A stretch of 64,000 bases of DNA from Paenibacillus sp. USDA918EY. GTDB lineage: Bacteria > Bacillota > Bacilli > Paenibacillales > Paenibacillaceae. The stretch lies in the NCBI RefSeq assembly GCF_009870825.1, contig NZ_WTWY01000001.1, positions 124,001-188,000 on the forward strand, in the 5' to 3' direction. The notes beneath the pieces are model-generated. The model ran no database searches. It was not told the DNA's origin and saw only the letters and a program-made list of their open reading frames with translations. A program made the translations under genes and the position numbers. Positions within the stretch are counted from its first letter, which is position 1, and each line of letters starts with the position of its first letter. Below are positions 10,472 to 18,491 of this stretch, piece by piece.

Positions 10472-10508
10472 CTCCATAACCGTGTTTTTTGAAAGGAGTG
10501 ACATCCTT

Positions 10509-11408
10509 ATGCTGACAGGAGTCCAAATCGTATTCCTAGGCGGGGATGCGCGGCAGATCGAGGTGATCCGCAAATGTTCGGAGATGGATGCCACCGTCAG
10601 CGTCGTCGGTTTTGACAATCTGAAGGAAAAACTCCAGGGAGTGACCAGGGATCATCTGACGGCTGAGCTGCTCGCTGGCGCGGATGTACTGGTCCTTCCT
10701 GTCGTGGGCTGTGATGATAACGGCATCATCCATACGCAATTCTCGAATGAGTCGCTCAAACTGCAGGATGAGCATATGGCTGCGCTGCGCAGAGGGTGCA
10801 AAATATATACCGGCATGGCAAAGCCTTATTTGCGAAGTTTGTGCGCGCATCACGAGATCAAGTTGGTCGAGCTGCTGGACCGGGATGAGGTGGCGATCAG
10901 CAACTCCATTCCGACGTCCGAAGGCGCTCTGGTGATGGCGATTCAGAATACGGATTTTACGATACATGGATCCAGTTGCATGGTGCTGGGACTGGGCAGG
11001 ACGGGATTCACGATGGCCAAAAGCCTGCAGGGTCTGGGAGCGAATGTCAAAGTGGGAGTCCGCAGCGAAAAGGACGTCGCCCGAGCGGAGGTGATGGGCT
11101 GGGAGCCTTTCCTGACAAGGGATTTGGCGGATCATGTGCGCAATATCGACTTGATTTTTAATACGATTCCGACTATGATAGTCACAGCACAAATCCTGTC
11201 TAGAATGCCTCAAAGCGCCGTCATTATTGACCTCGCTTCCGCTCCCGGGGGATGCGATTTCCGGTATGCGGAGAAGCGGGGAATCAAGGCGCTGCTTGCC
11301 CCAGGCCTTCCCGGAATCGTGGCTCCCAAAACGGCTGGTTCGATCATCGCGAACACGTTGGTACAGTTGATTTCGGATGAGTCCAAAACTCGGGGGGATG
11401 GAGTATGA
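10509..11408 (+). CDS. dpaA: Dipicolinate synthase subunit A
   Basis: Subunit of the mother-cell enzyme converting dihydrodipicolinate-pathway intermediate to dipicolinic acid, the calcium chelator of the spore core. 299 residues with a Rossmann-like N-terminus (IVFLGGDARQIEVI) and a second nucleotide-binding region VLGLGRTGFTMAKSLQGLGA near residue 160. ATG 10509 is preceded by GAAAGGAGTG; a longer upstream frame would run through the dut terminator. Overlaps dpaB by 4 bases. Confidence 0.95.
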   Translation: MLTGVQIVFLGGDARQIEVIRKCSEMDATVSVVGFDNLKEKLQGVTRDHLTAELLAGADVLVLPVVGCDDNGIIHTQFSNESLKLQDEHMAALRRGCKIYTGMAKPYLRSLCAHHEIKLVELLDRDEVAISNSIPTSEGALVMAIQNTDFTIHGSSCMVLGLGRTGFTMAKSLQGLGANVKVGVRSEKDVARAEVMGWEPFLTRDLADHVRNIDLIFNTIPTMIVTAQILSRMPQSAVIIDLASAPGGCDFRYAEKRGIKALLAPGLPGIVAPKTAGSIIANTLVQLISDESKTRGDGV

Positions 11409-12001
11409 ATTGGCAGGGTAAAACGGTAGGTTATGCAGTTACAGGATCGCACTGCACGCTTGAAGAAATCATGCCGCAGGTGAAGCGGTTTGTGGACGGC
11501 GGCGCCAACGTGGTGCCGATCGTATCCGGCTCGGTGCAAACGACGGATACGCGTTTTGGTACGGCTCAGAATTGGCTTCAGCAGCTTAAAGAAATGACGG
11601 GAAACGACCTTATTTCCTCAATTGTCGAAGCGGAGCCGCTGGGACCGTCCAAATTGCTCGATGTGCTGGTCATTGCCCCATGCACCGGAAATACGACAAG
11701 CAAGCTGGCCAACGCGATGACCGACAGCCCGGTTCTTATGGCCGCCAAAGCCCAAATGAGGAACCAGCGCCCGCTTGTGCTGGCGATTTCCACGAATGAC
11801 GGGCTTGGGCTCAATGCATCCAACATCGCTAGGCTTTTAATTACGAAAAATATTTATTTTGTTCCGTTCGGTCAAGATAACCCTTATCAGAAGCCGAATT
11901 CGCTTGTGGCCCAAATGGATTTGATCCCTGAGGCCTGCTACGCAGCACTGGAAGGAAGACAGCTTCAGCCCATGATCCTGCAACGGGTGTTTTCGGCTTA
12001 A
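11405..12001 (+). CDS. dpaB: Dipicolinate synthase subunit B
   Basis: 198-residue flavoprotein-like subunit of dipicolinate synthase. Begins with WQGKTVGYAVTGSHCTLEE; has APCTGNTTSKLANAMTD in the middle, as in HFCD-type flavoproteins, and a conserved FVPFGQDNPYQKPNS segment. Its start overlaps the dpaA stop (ATGA), indicating coupled translation. Normally followed by asd, dapG and dapA; here asd is a remnant. Confidence 0.95.
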   Translation: MNWQGKTVGYAVTGSHCTLEEIMPQVKRFVDGGANVVPIVSGSVQTTDTRFGTAQNWLQQLKEMTGNDLISSIVEAEPLGPSKLLDVLVIAPCTGNTTSKLANAMTDSPVLMAAKAQMRNQRPLVLAISTNDGLGLNASNIARLLITKNIYFVPFGQDNPYQKPNSLVAQMDLIPEACYAALEGRQLQPMILQRVFSA

Positions 12002-12045
12002 GCGGCCCATATCCCTCCGCTGCTTCACCATCCTGAAGGCAGCCG

Positions 12046-12420
12046 CATGAACGGTCCGCGGCCGGTCATTTCGGTGCGTACCGTCCATGCGACGGCAGCA
12101 TGCGGCCGTAACCCTGTCGTTTGCGGTCACTTTGAAACTGTTTTTGACGAACTAGAGAAAGACTATGAACTTGAAGACGTGAAATTGTTGGAGGAAGCGC
12201 CGGAGTTTGCCCGCTCGGCTGCCCCGCTTCCCGCACCTATCCGCTTGCGACAGATGCCGCAGGAAACCGGACGTTGTACGTAGGGCGATTGCGCCGTAAT
12301 CCCGGCGACAACCAGCCCGAAATATCCTATGTTTATCGATATTTCCGTAGCAGGGTGCAGGCGCTTCAATGCTGTCCGGGGTAGCCGAGAACTGCAGCCA
12401 AACGTTCCGCGCGTTCTTAG
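12046..12420 (+). pseudogene. asd: 3' remnant of aspartate-semialdehyde dehydrogenase
   Basis: Between dpaB and dapG, exactly where asd belongs, the sequence still reads as Asd C-terminus in shifting frames. Frame 12047 gives CGRNPVVCGHFETVF and LEKDYELEDVKLLEEAP, matching the conserved CVRxPVxxGHSExVxxEL/DVKxLLxxAPG block. A one-base loss near 12206 moves the reading to TYPLATDAAGNR and YVGRLRRNPGDNQ, matching YPxAxxAxGxxxxFVGRIRxDPD. That frame stops at 12382. The final MWVVSDNLLKGAAWN block is recognisable only as scrambled nucleotides. The first two thirds of the gene are missing. No function is expected; a working asd should exist elsewhere in the genome. Confidence 0.8.
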
Positions 12421-12438
12421 TCGTATGGAGGAATGGAA

Positions 12439-13656
12439 ATGAGTATTTTAGTACAAAAATTCGGTGGTACATCGTTGTCAACGCCGGAGGCAAGAGAGTT
12501 TGTTATAGGCCACATCAAACGCGAACTGTCCGCCGGATATCAGCTGGTCGTCGTTGTGTCGGCAATGGGGCGCAAAGGCGAACCGTATGCTACAGACACG
12601 CTCTTGGACTGGGCGGCCCAAAACGGCGATGCTCTCCCTGCACGCGAAAGGGATTTATTGCTGTGCTGCGGTGAAATCATATCCGCAGCTACCTTGTGCA
12701 GCCTGCTTGAGCGCGAAGGGATCCGTTCAACCGTGTTGACGGGAGCGCAGGCCGGTTTCGTGACCGACGACCACTTCGGCAACGCCCGCATCAAGGATGT
12801 TCGTCCGGAGCGGGTGCGTACCGAGCTGGAAACCCATCAAGTCGTCATCGTAACGGGCTTTCAAGGCCAGGCGGAATCGGGCGACTTCACGACGCTGGGA
12901 AGGGGAGGAAGCGACACCTCCGCTACGGCGCTCGGCGCGGCGCTTCATGCGGAAATGGTTGATATCTATACGGACGTCAACGGCATTTTGACCGCCGATC
13001 CAAGAATTGTCGAGGACGCCAAACCTTTGCCTGTCGTCAGTTATGCGGAAATATGCAACATGGCGCAGTACGGAGCCAAAGTGATCCACCCGCGTGCCGT
13101 CGAAATCGCCATGCAGGCCCAAATCCCCGTGCGGGTGCGTTCAACGTTTTCCGAGGATGAGGGGACGCTGGTGACTCAGCCGGAAGGCTTTAAGGATGTT
13201 CAGCTTGGCATCATGGACCGCTACGTGACGGGTATCGCTTACGTAAGCAACGTTACGCAAATTACGGTCGACTGCGAAGATGGAAGCCATAATCTTCAAC
13301 TCCAAGTATTTAAAGCGATGGCCGAAAATTCCATAAGCGTCGACTTTATTAATGTTACCCCAACCGGGGCGGTCTATACGGTATTTGACTTCGATTCGGA
13401 CCGGGCGTTAACGGTCCTGCGGGAACTCGGCTTTGAGCCCAAGGCCCTGTCGGGCTGCGCCAAGGTTTCGGTGATCGGCGGAGGCATCAACGGGGTGCCG
13501 GGAATCATGGCCAAAATCGTCGAATCGCTCAGCGAGCAGAACATACAAATTTTGCAATCCGCGGATTCGAACACGACGATCTGGGTGCTCGTGAAAAAAG
13601 AAGATATGGTGCAGGCTCTGCGTGCTCTTCATACCAAATTCGAACTTCATAGATAA
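12439..13656 (+). CDS. dapG: Aspartokinase, DapG type
   Basis: Phosphorylates aspartate, the first step toward diaminopimelate, lysine and dipicolinate. 405 residues: kinase domain beginning LVQKFGGTS, with GRGGSDTSATAL and TDVNGILTADPRIV, then tandem ACT domains near residues 265-400 for allosteric control. ATG 12439 is chosen over ATG 12433 because GGAGG is too close to the latter. Single-chain DapG lies before dapA as in B. subtilis. Confidence 0.94.
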   Translation: MSILVQKFGGTSLSTPEAREFVIGHIKRELSAGYQLVVVVSAMGRKGEPYATDTLLDWAAQNGDALPARERDLLLCCGEIISAATLCSLLEREGIRSTVLTGAQAGFVTDDHFGNARIKDVRPERVRTELETHQVVIVTGFQGQAESGDFTTLGRGGSDTSATALGAALHAEMVDIYTDVNGILTADPRIVEDAKPLPVVSYAEICNMAQYGAKVIHPRAVEIAMQAQIPVRVRSTFSEDEGTLVTQPEGFKDVQLGIMDRYVTGIAYVSNVTQITVDCEDGSHNLQLQVFKAMAENSISVDFINVTPTGAVYTVFDFDSDRALTVLRELGFEPKALSGCAKVSVIGGGINGVPGIMAKIVESLSEQNIQILQSADSNTTIWVLVKKEDMVQALRALHTKFELHR

Positions 13657-13786
13657 AAACGAAAAACGCCGAGCGGCCGGGCGGGAAAAGGCTCCGCTTT
13701 TTCCGGCGCCGAAGGCATGCCCGGGCAATGATATAAAAACCGCTGCTTGCAAGAGCACGTCCCATCGTTTTGAGGAGGTAATACAA

Positions 13787-14674
13787 GTGGATTTCGGAAG
13801 ATTGATAACGGCCATGGTCACGCCATTCGACGAACAGGGAAAAATCAACTGGCAGGAAACGTCGAATCTGATCGATGATTTAATCGAAGAGCAAAAATCG
13901 GATTCTCTTGTCGTTTGCGGAACGACGGGCGAGTCCCCGACGTTAAGCGATGAAGAGAAACTGGAGCTGTTTTCGTTTGCGGTGGAGCATGCGAAAGGCC
14001 GCTGCAAAATCATTGCGGGTACCGGCAGCAACAATACGGAGCATTCCATCCATCTGACCCGGGAAGCCGAAAAGCGGGGCGTCGATGGCGTTTTGCTCGT
14101 TGTGCCTTATTACAACAAGCCGAGCCAGGAAGGGATGTACCGCCATTTTGAGGCGATCGCGCGCAGCACGAGCCTGCCGGTCATTCTTTACAACGTGCCG
14201 GGACGCACCGCTGCAGGCCTTTCGGCCGAAACGACGCTTCGCCTGGCCCGGATTCCGAACGTCGTCGCGACGAAGGAATGCGCGTCCTTGGAACAAGTGA
14301 CGCTAATCGCTTCCGGAGCACCCGAACATTTCAAGGTTTACTCAGGGGACGATTCCGTCACGCTGCCGGCCATTGCCGTCGGGGCATACGGTATTGTCAG
14401 CGTGGCCAGCCATTTGATCGGTTCTTCCATGAAGGACATGATTCAAGCGTATTTGAACGGAGAGGTTGCCGAAGCGGCGAAGCTGCATCAGAAGCTGTTC
14501 CCGGTATTCAAGGGATTGTTCGAATGCCCTCATCCTTTGCCGAATCCTTCTGCTTTGAAATACGCGCTGAATCTGCGGGGCCGCTTCGTAGGCGGCGTGC
14601 GTTTGCCGCTGATCGATCCGAACGAATCCGAAGCGGCGTTTATCCGAGATCTTGTCGCTTCCCTGAAAGCATAG
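13787..14674 (+). CDS. dapA: 4-hydroxy-tetrahydrodipicolinate synthase
   Basis: Condenses aspartate semialdehyde with pyruvate, the branch point to diaminopimelate and dipicolinate. 295 residues in a TIM barrel: GTTGESPTL near residue 45, YNVPGRT with the catalytic tyrosine near 135, and the Schiff-base lysine in ATKEC near 163. GTG 13787 has TGAGGAGGT about 8 bases upstream. Its substrate enzyme gene asd is broken upstream, so it depends on another asd. Confidence 0.96.
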   Translation: MDFGRLITAMVTPFDEQGKINWQETSNLIDDLIEEQKSDSLVVCGTTGESPTLSDEEKLELFSFAVEHAKGRCKIIAGTGSNNTEHSIHLTREAEKRGVDGVLLVVPYYNKPSQEGMYRHFEAIARSTSLPVILYNVPGRTAAGLSAETTLRLARIPNVVATKECASLEQVTLIASGAPEHFKVYSGDDSVTLPAIAVGAYGIVSVASHLIGSSMKDMIQAYLNGEVAEAAKLHQKLFPVFKGLFECPHPLPNPSALKYALNLRGRFVGGVRLPLIDPNESEAAFIRDLVASLKA

Positions 14675-14711
14675 TGTTTTATTGATAACCGTAACCGAAA
14701 AAAATGGATGA

Positions 14712-14737
14712 CAGCGCCCGTCAGGGCGCTGTTTTTT
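14712..14737 (+). terminator. Terminator after dapA
   Basis: CAGCGCCC-gtca-GGGCGCTG followed by TTTTTT; perfect 8-bp stem. Confidence 0.9.
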
Positions 14738-14791
14738 GTGCAAATAGAGCCTGCGCTTTCGGGGAACGTTAACACTTACGTGAAGGGTGAC

Positions 14792-14821
14792 TTGTGTTTT
14801 ACGTTTTTGATCATGTATAAT
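14792..14821 (+). promoter_or_regulatory. Sigma-A promoter of the RNase J gene
   Basis: TTGTGT, 18-base spacer, perfect TATAAT, about 90 bases before the start codon. Confidence 0.65.
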
Positions 14822-14910
14822 GGGGTCAAGTGACTGGGTGCGGTATATTTTTGAAATTCAAATACTATAAAATGGTACGACGTCCAACACCATAGGAGGT
14901 TTAGATTCAT

Positions 14911-16590
14911 TTGTCTAAAAAAAATAATAACGATAAATTGACGATATTTGCATTGGGCGGCGTCGGTGAAATCGGAAAAAACATGTATGTCATTCAATAC
15001 GCGAATGATATCGTTGTCGTGGATGCCGGCTTGAAGTTCCCCGAAGAGGACATGCTGGGCATCGACATTGTCATCCCCGACATCAGCTACTTGACGGAGA
15101 ACCGCGACAAAGTGAGAGGCATCTTGCTGACACACGGACACGAGGATCACATCGGCGGATTGCCTTACGTCCTGAAACATCTGAACGTTCCCGTATACGG
15201 AACGAAGCTGACGCTGGGACTCGTCGAGAACAAGCTGAAGGAAGCGAATCTGCTTGGCGAAACGAAGCGGATCCTGATTCACGAGGACTCGGTGGTTCAA
15301 CTGGGCGCGACGCTCAAGGCGACGTTCTTCAGAACGAACCACAGCATTCCGGATTCGGTCGGCATTTGCATCGCGACGCCGGAAGGCAATGTCGTTCATA
15401 CGGGCGACTTCAAGTTCGATCATACGCCGGTGAACGGGCAATACGCGAACCTGCAGCGGATGGCTGCCATCGGCGAAGAAGGCGTTTTAGCGCTGTTATC
15501 CGACAGCACCAACGCGGAGAAACCTGGATTCACCCCATCGGAGAAAAACGTGGGTATCGTCCTCGAGGATATTTTCCGTAAAGCGTCGCAGCGCGTCGTA
15601 ATCGCCACGTTTGCTTCCAACGTTCATCGGATTCAGCAGGTCGTCAACGCTGCGGAATCGACCGGACGCAAAATTACGGTCATCGGCCGAAGCATGGTCA
15701 ATGTCGTGTCCATCGCCGCCGAGCTCGGCTATCTGCATGTGCCGGACGGCATGCTGATCGAGCCGGAAGAAGTGAACAAGATGGCTGCCGACCGGGTCGT
15801 CGTGTTGTGCACGGGAAGCCAAGGCGAACCGATGTCGGCGCTGACCCGCATGGCCCGCTCTACCCATCGCAAGGTCGATATTTTGCCTGGTGATACCGTT
15901 ATCATCGCGGCAACCCCGGTACCGGGTAACGAGAAATACGTCGGCCGGACGATCGACGAGCTGTTCCGTTTGGGTGCCGAAGTTATTTACAGCGGCTCAA
16001 ACTCCGGCGTTCACGTTTCCGGTCACGGCAGCCAGGAAGAACTGAAGCTCATGTTGAACCTGATGAAACCGAAATTTTTCCTTCCGATCCACGGGGAGTA
16101 CAGAATGCAGCGCAAGCATGCGCTCCTGGCGGAATCGGTGGGAGTCGACCCGGACAACATTTTTATCACCGATATCGGCGAAGTGGTCGAGATCCAGAAC
16201 GGCATGGCGCGGAAAGCCGGTAAAGTTACGGCCGGGAACGTGCTTATCGACGGCCTGGGCGTGGGCGATGTAGGCAATATCGTGCTGCGCGACCGCAAGC
16301 TTTTGTCCCAGGACGGCATTTTGGTTGTCGTTGTCACCCTGAGCAAACAGGACGGCACGATTATGTCCGGTCCGGACATTATTTCGAGAGGTTTCGTATA
16401 TGTGCGCGAATCCGAAGGTTTGCTTGACGAAGCGAACCGCATCGTTTCGAGCACGCTGCAGAAGCTGATGAGCGAGAATGTGAACGAATGGGCTTCCCTC
16501 AAAACGGGAGTCAAGGATGCGCTAGGACGTTTCCTCTATGAGCAAACCCGCCGCAGACCTATGATTTTACCGATCATCATGGAAGTGTAA
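14911..16590 (+). CDS. Ribonuclease J
   Basis: Metallo-beta-lactamase RNase with endonuclease and 5'-3' exonuclease activity, central to mRNA decay and rRNA maturation. 559 residues: the zinc motif LTHGHEDHIGG near residue 73, HTGDFKFDHTP, SDSTNAEKPG, ATFASNVHRIQQ and the beta-CASP signature GSQGEPMSAL. TTG start with AGGAGGT upstream. Its position after dapA corresponds to B. subtilis rnjB, but motif reading cannot separate J1 from J2. Confidence 0.93.
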   Translation: MSKKNNNDKLTIFALGGVGEIGKNMYVIQYANDIVVVDAGLKFPEEDMLGIDIVIPDISYLTENRDKVRGILLTHGHEDHIGGLPYVLKHLNVPVYGTKLTLGLVENKLKEANLLGETKRILIHEDSVVQLGATLKATFFRTNHSIPDSVGICIATPEGNVVHTGDFKFDHTPVNGQYANLQRMAAIGEEGVLALLSDSTNAEKPGFTPSEKNVGIVLEDIFRKASQRVVIATFASNVHRIQQVVNAAESTGRKITVIGRSMVNVVSIAAELGYLHVPDGMLIEPEEVNKMAADRVVVLCTGSQGEPMSALTRMARSTHRKVDILPGDTVIIAATPVPGNEKYVGRTIDELFRLGAEVIYSGSNSGVHVSGHGSQEELKLMLNLMKPKFFLPIHGEYRMQRKHALLAESVGVDPDNIFITDIGEVVEIQNGMARKAGKVTAGNVLIDGLGVGDVGNIVLRDRKLLSQDGILVVVVTLSKQDGTIMSGPDIISRGFVYVRESEGLLDEANRIVSSTLQKLMSENVNEWASLKTGVKDALGRFLYEQTRRRPMILPIIMEV

Positions 16591-16763
16591 CGTTGTTGAC
16601 ATGAAGTGGCAAATGCTTTATATACCAGCACTTTCTTTTACCGTGTTCGTCACTTGACCGGATTTGGCCACATTCACTCATCTACTCTCCCTTCCGTGCA
16701 GGTCAAAGTTATGGACGAGGCTTTCCTGCATCCCGATGGGAAAACAAATCAAAAAAATGACAG

Positions 16764-16802
16764 AGCGCAGCATTCCGATTGTTTTCGGGGCTGCGCTTTT
16801 TT
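16764..16802 (+). terminator. Terminator after the RNase J gene
   Basis: AGCGCAGC pairs with GCTGCGCT, followed by TTTTT. The 16591-16877 gap holds this and no convincing gene. Confidence 0.8.
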
Positions 16803-16877
16803 GCCGCCTTCTGAATAACCGGGAATCCATATGGGGAACAATACGGGGGAATTTCCCATGAGGAGGATCAATCAAAC

Positions 16878-17303
16878 ATGACTTTAGTTCGCGACTGCAT
16901 GACAAAAGACGTTCAGGTATGCGCACCGCACGACACGGCAACGTCGGCCGCAAAAATGATGCGCGACATCAACTGCGGATCGCTTCCGGTTTGCGAAGGC
17001 AAAAAAATTATGGGCATGATCACCGACCGCGATATCGTGTTGAAATGCGTGGCCGCCGGCAAAGATCCGGACAGCGTGCACTGCCATGATTGCATGACAA
17101 AAGACGTTATCACCTGCTCGCCCGACACCGATGCCCATGAATGCGCCCGTTTGATGGCCGACCATCAAATCCGCCGCATTCCGGTTGTAGAAAACGGAGA
17201 AATCGTCGGCATTTGCGCCATCGGCGACCTTGCGACGATCAACATCCATATCAATGAAGCAGGGGAAGCGCTCAGCGAAATTTCCGAACAGCAGCTCCAT
17301 TAG
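16878..17303 (+). CDS. CBS-domain protein
   Basis: 141 residues forming a tandem CBS pair with little else. Each repeat starts with the same phrase, CMTKDV, at residues 7 and 72, and has a (M/I)G(M/I)ITDRDI or VGICAIGDL ending, so this is a Bateman module that probably senses an adenine nucleotide or similar ligand. No catalytic or DNA-binding part is present, so it is likely a stand-alone regulator of unknown partner. A GGAGG site precedes the ATG and it is flanked by terminators, so it is monocistronic. Confidence 0.85.
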   Translation: MTLVRDCMTKDVQVCAPHDTATSAAKMMRDINCGSLPVCEGKKIMGMITDRDIVLKCVAAGKDPDSVHCHDCMTKDVITCSPDTDAHECARLMADHQIRRIPVVENGEIVGICAIGDLATINIHINEAGEALSEISEQQLH

Positions 17304-17314
17304 GCTTCATCACA

Positions 17315-17342
17315 AAAGCACCCGAAGCGGGTGCTTTTTTTT
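17315..17342 (+). terminator. Terminator after the CBS gene
   Basis: AAAGCACCC-gaagc-GGGTGCTTT followed by a T run. Confidence 0.9.
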
Positions 17343-17447
17343 CGTCCATGCAATTTCAATGGTTCGACAAGGAATAATACCACGCCGATGACCCCCATAC
17401 TAAACAGAATGAACAACCTTTGATTTGAAAGGATGGGGAAGACAAAC

Positions 17448-18203
17448 ATGGCAAACGAAACAGGGCATTTCCGGATGGAGGAACCGGCGCCGCCGGACCA
17501 GCAGCCGGAAAATCAAACGAAGGCCGCGGTAGAGGCGATTCAGCAGCTCGGTCAAATGAATGTTCCGGCCGCGAACGAGACGAACATCTTTTGCTTGACC
17601 ATCGTCGGGCAAATTGAAGGTCATATCGTTTTGCCGCCGCAAAATAAAACGACGAAATACGAACATATCATCCCGACGCTCGTTGCAGCCGAACAAAACA
17701 AAAATATCGACGGGCTGCTCATTATTTTGAACACCGTCGGCGGCGACGTGGAGGCGGGACTGGCCATCGCCGAAATGATCGCCTCGCTGACCAAACCGAC
17801 GGTGACGGTCGTTGTCGGCGGGGGACACAGCATCGGCGTTCCGATCGCCGTATCGTCCACGTATTCGATCATTGCGGAAAGCGCGACGATGACGATTCAT
17901 CCGATCCGGCTGAACGGGCTGGTCATCGGCGTTCCGCAAACCTTTGAATACATGGAAAAAATGCAGGAACGCGTCGTCCGTTTCGTTACGTCCCATTCAC
18001 GAATCACGGAATCCCAATTCAAGGAGTTGATGTTCCGAACGGGGGAACTCAACCGGGACGTCGGAACGCCGGTCGGCGGAATCGACGCCGTGAAATACGG
18101 TTTGATGGATGAAGTCGGCGGCATCGGGCAGGCCATCACCAAGCTCAATCAGCTGATCGACGAACGCAAACGAACCGGGGAAACGGAGGGGATCAAGCAA
18201 TGA
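17448..18203 (+). CDS. tepA: ClpP-like translocation-enhancing protease TepA
   Basis: ClpP-fold cytosolic peptidase implicated in signal-peptide degradation and spore function in B. subtilis. About 251 residues; the serine sits in [11 protein letters not shown], followed by [11 protein letters not shown] with the histidine. [14 protein letters not shown] is the substrate-groove segment. ATG 17448 gives sensible spacing to AAAGGATGGGGAAG; ATG 17433 lies inside that ribosome-binding region. tepA-ylzJ-spoIIIE order as in B. subtilis. Confidence 0.92.
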   Translation: MANETGHFRMEEPAPPDQQPENQTKAAVEAIQQLGQMNVPAANETNIFCLTIVGQIEGHIVLPPQNKTTKYEHIIPTLVAAEQNKNIDGLLIILNTVGGDVEAGLAIAEMIASLTKPTVTVVVGGGHSIGVPIAVSSTYSIIAESATMTIHPIRLNGLVIGVPQTFEYMEKMQERVVRFVTSHSRITESQFKELMFRTGELNRDVGTPVGGIDAVKYGLMDEVGGIGQAITKLNQLIDERKRTGETEGIKQ

Positions 18204-18418
18204 CGCTGCATACGGTCATGCCTCTGGAGGCGGTTTGGGAAAAACAAGGCGAGGATGCGCCGACGACGGAGGTGCGGATTCGGGGCATATTGATGGAAGT
18301 GAAGCCGATGGATTATAACCGTGTTCAAGTTGTCCGGTTGCTGGACGGTCCTCTCGACTCCTACCTGGACCCGTCGTATGCTCCCGGCAGCATCATTCAA
18401 TATGCTCCTGTATCGTAA
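18200..18418 (+). CDS. YlzJ-like protein
   Basis: 72-residue soluble protein of unknown function, placed between tepA and spoIIIE exactly like B. subtilis ylzJ and overlapping tepA by 4 bases. The sequence has MPLEAVWE at the start, a central [10 protein letters not shown] segment and a C-terminal YLDPSYAPG. Function not known; assignment by position, size and general sequence. Confidence 0.8.
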   Translation: MTLHTVMPLEAVWEKQGEDAPTTEVRIRGILMEVKPMDYNRVQVVRLLDGPLDSYLDPSYAPGSIIQYAPVS

Positions 18419-18460
18419 AGCGATTTCGAAAAACAGAACATAGGTGCCCACGGTATTATA

Positions 18461-18469
18461 TGGTATAAT
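18461..18469 (+). promoter_or_regulatory. Extended -10 promoter of ftsK/spoIIIE
   Basis: TGGTATAAT: extended -10 (TGN) plus perfect TATAAT, 23 bases before the TTG start; no good -35 at 17 bases. Confidence 0.5.
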
Positions 18470-18491
18470 GAGGTTCCGGGGGTGACATTTC

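Noticed and set aside
12047..12283. 78-codon open frame taken as a new small gene
   Set aside because: The sequence is recognisable as the C-terminal part of Asd and continues in another frame, so it is a pseudogene fragment.
16606..16861. Two overlapping short frames between the RNase J and CBS genes
   Set aside because: They run across an intrinsic terminator and show no RBS or recognisable pattern.
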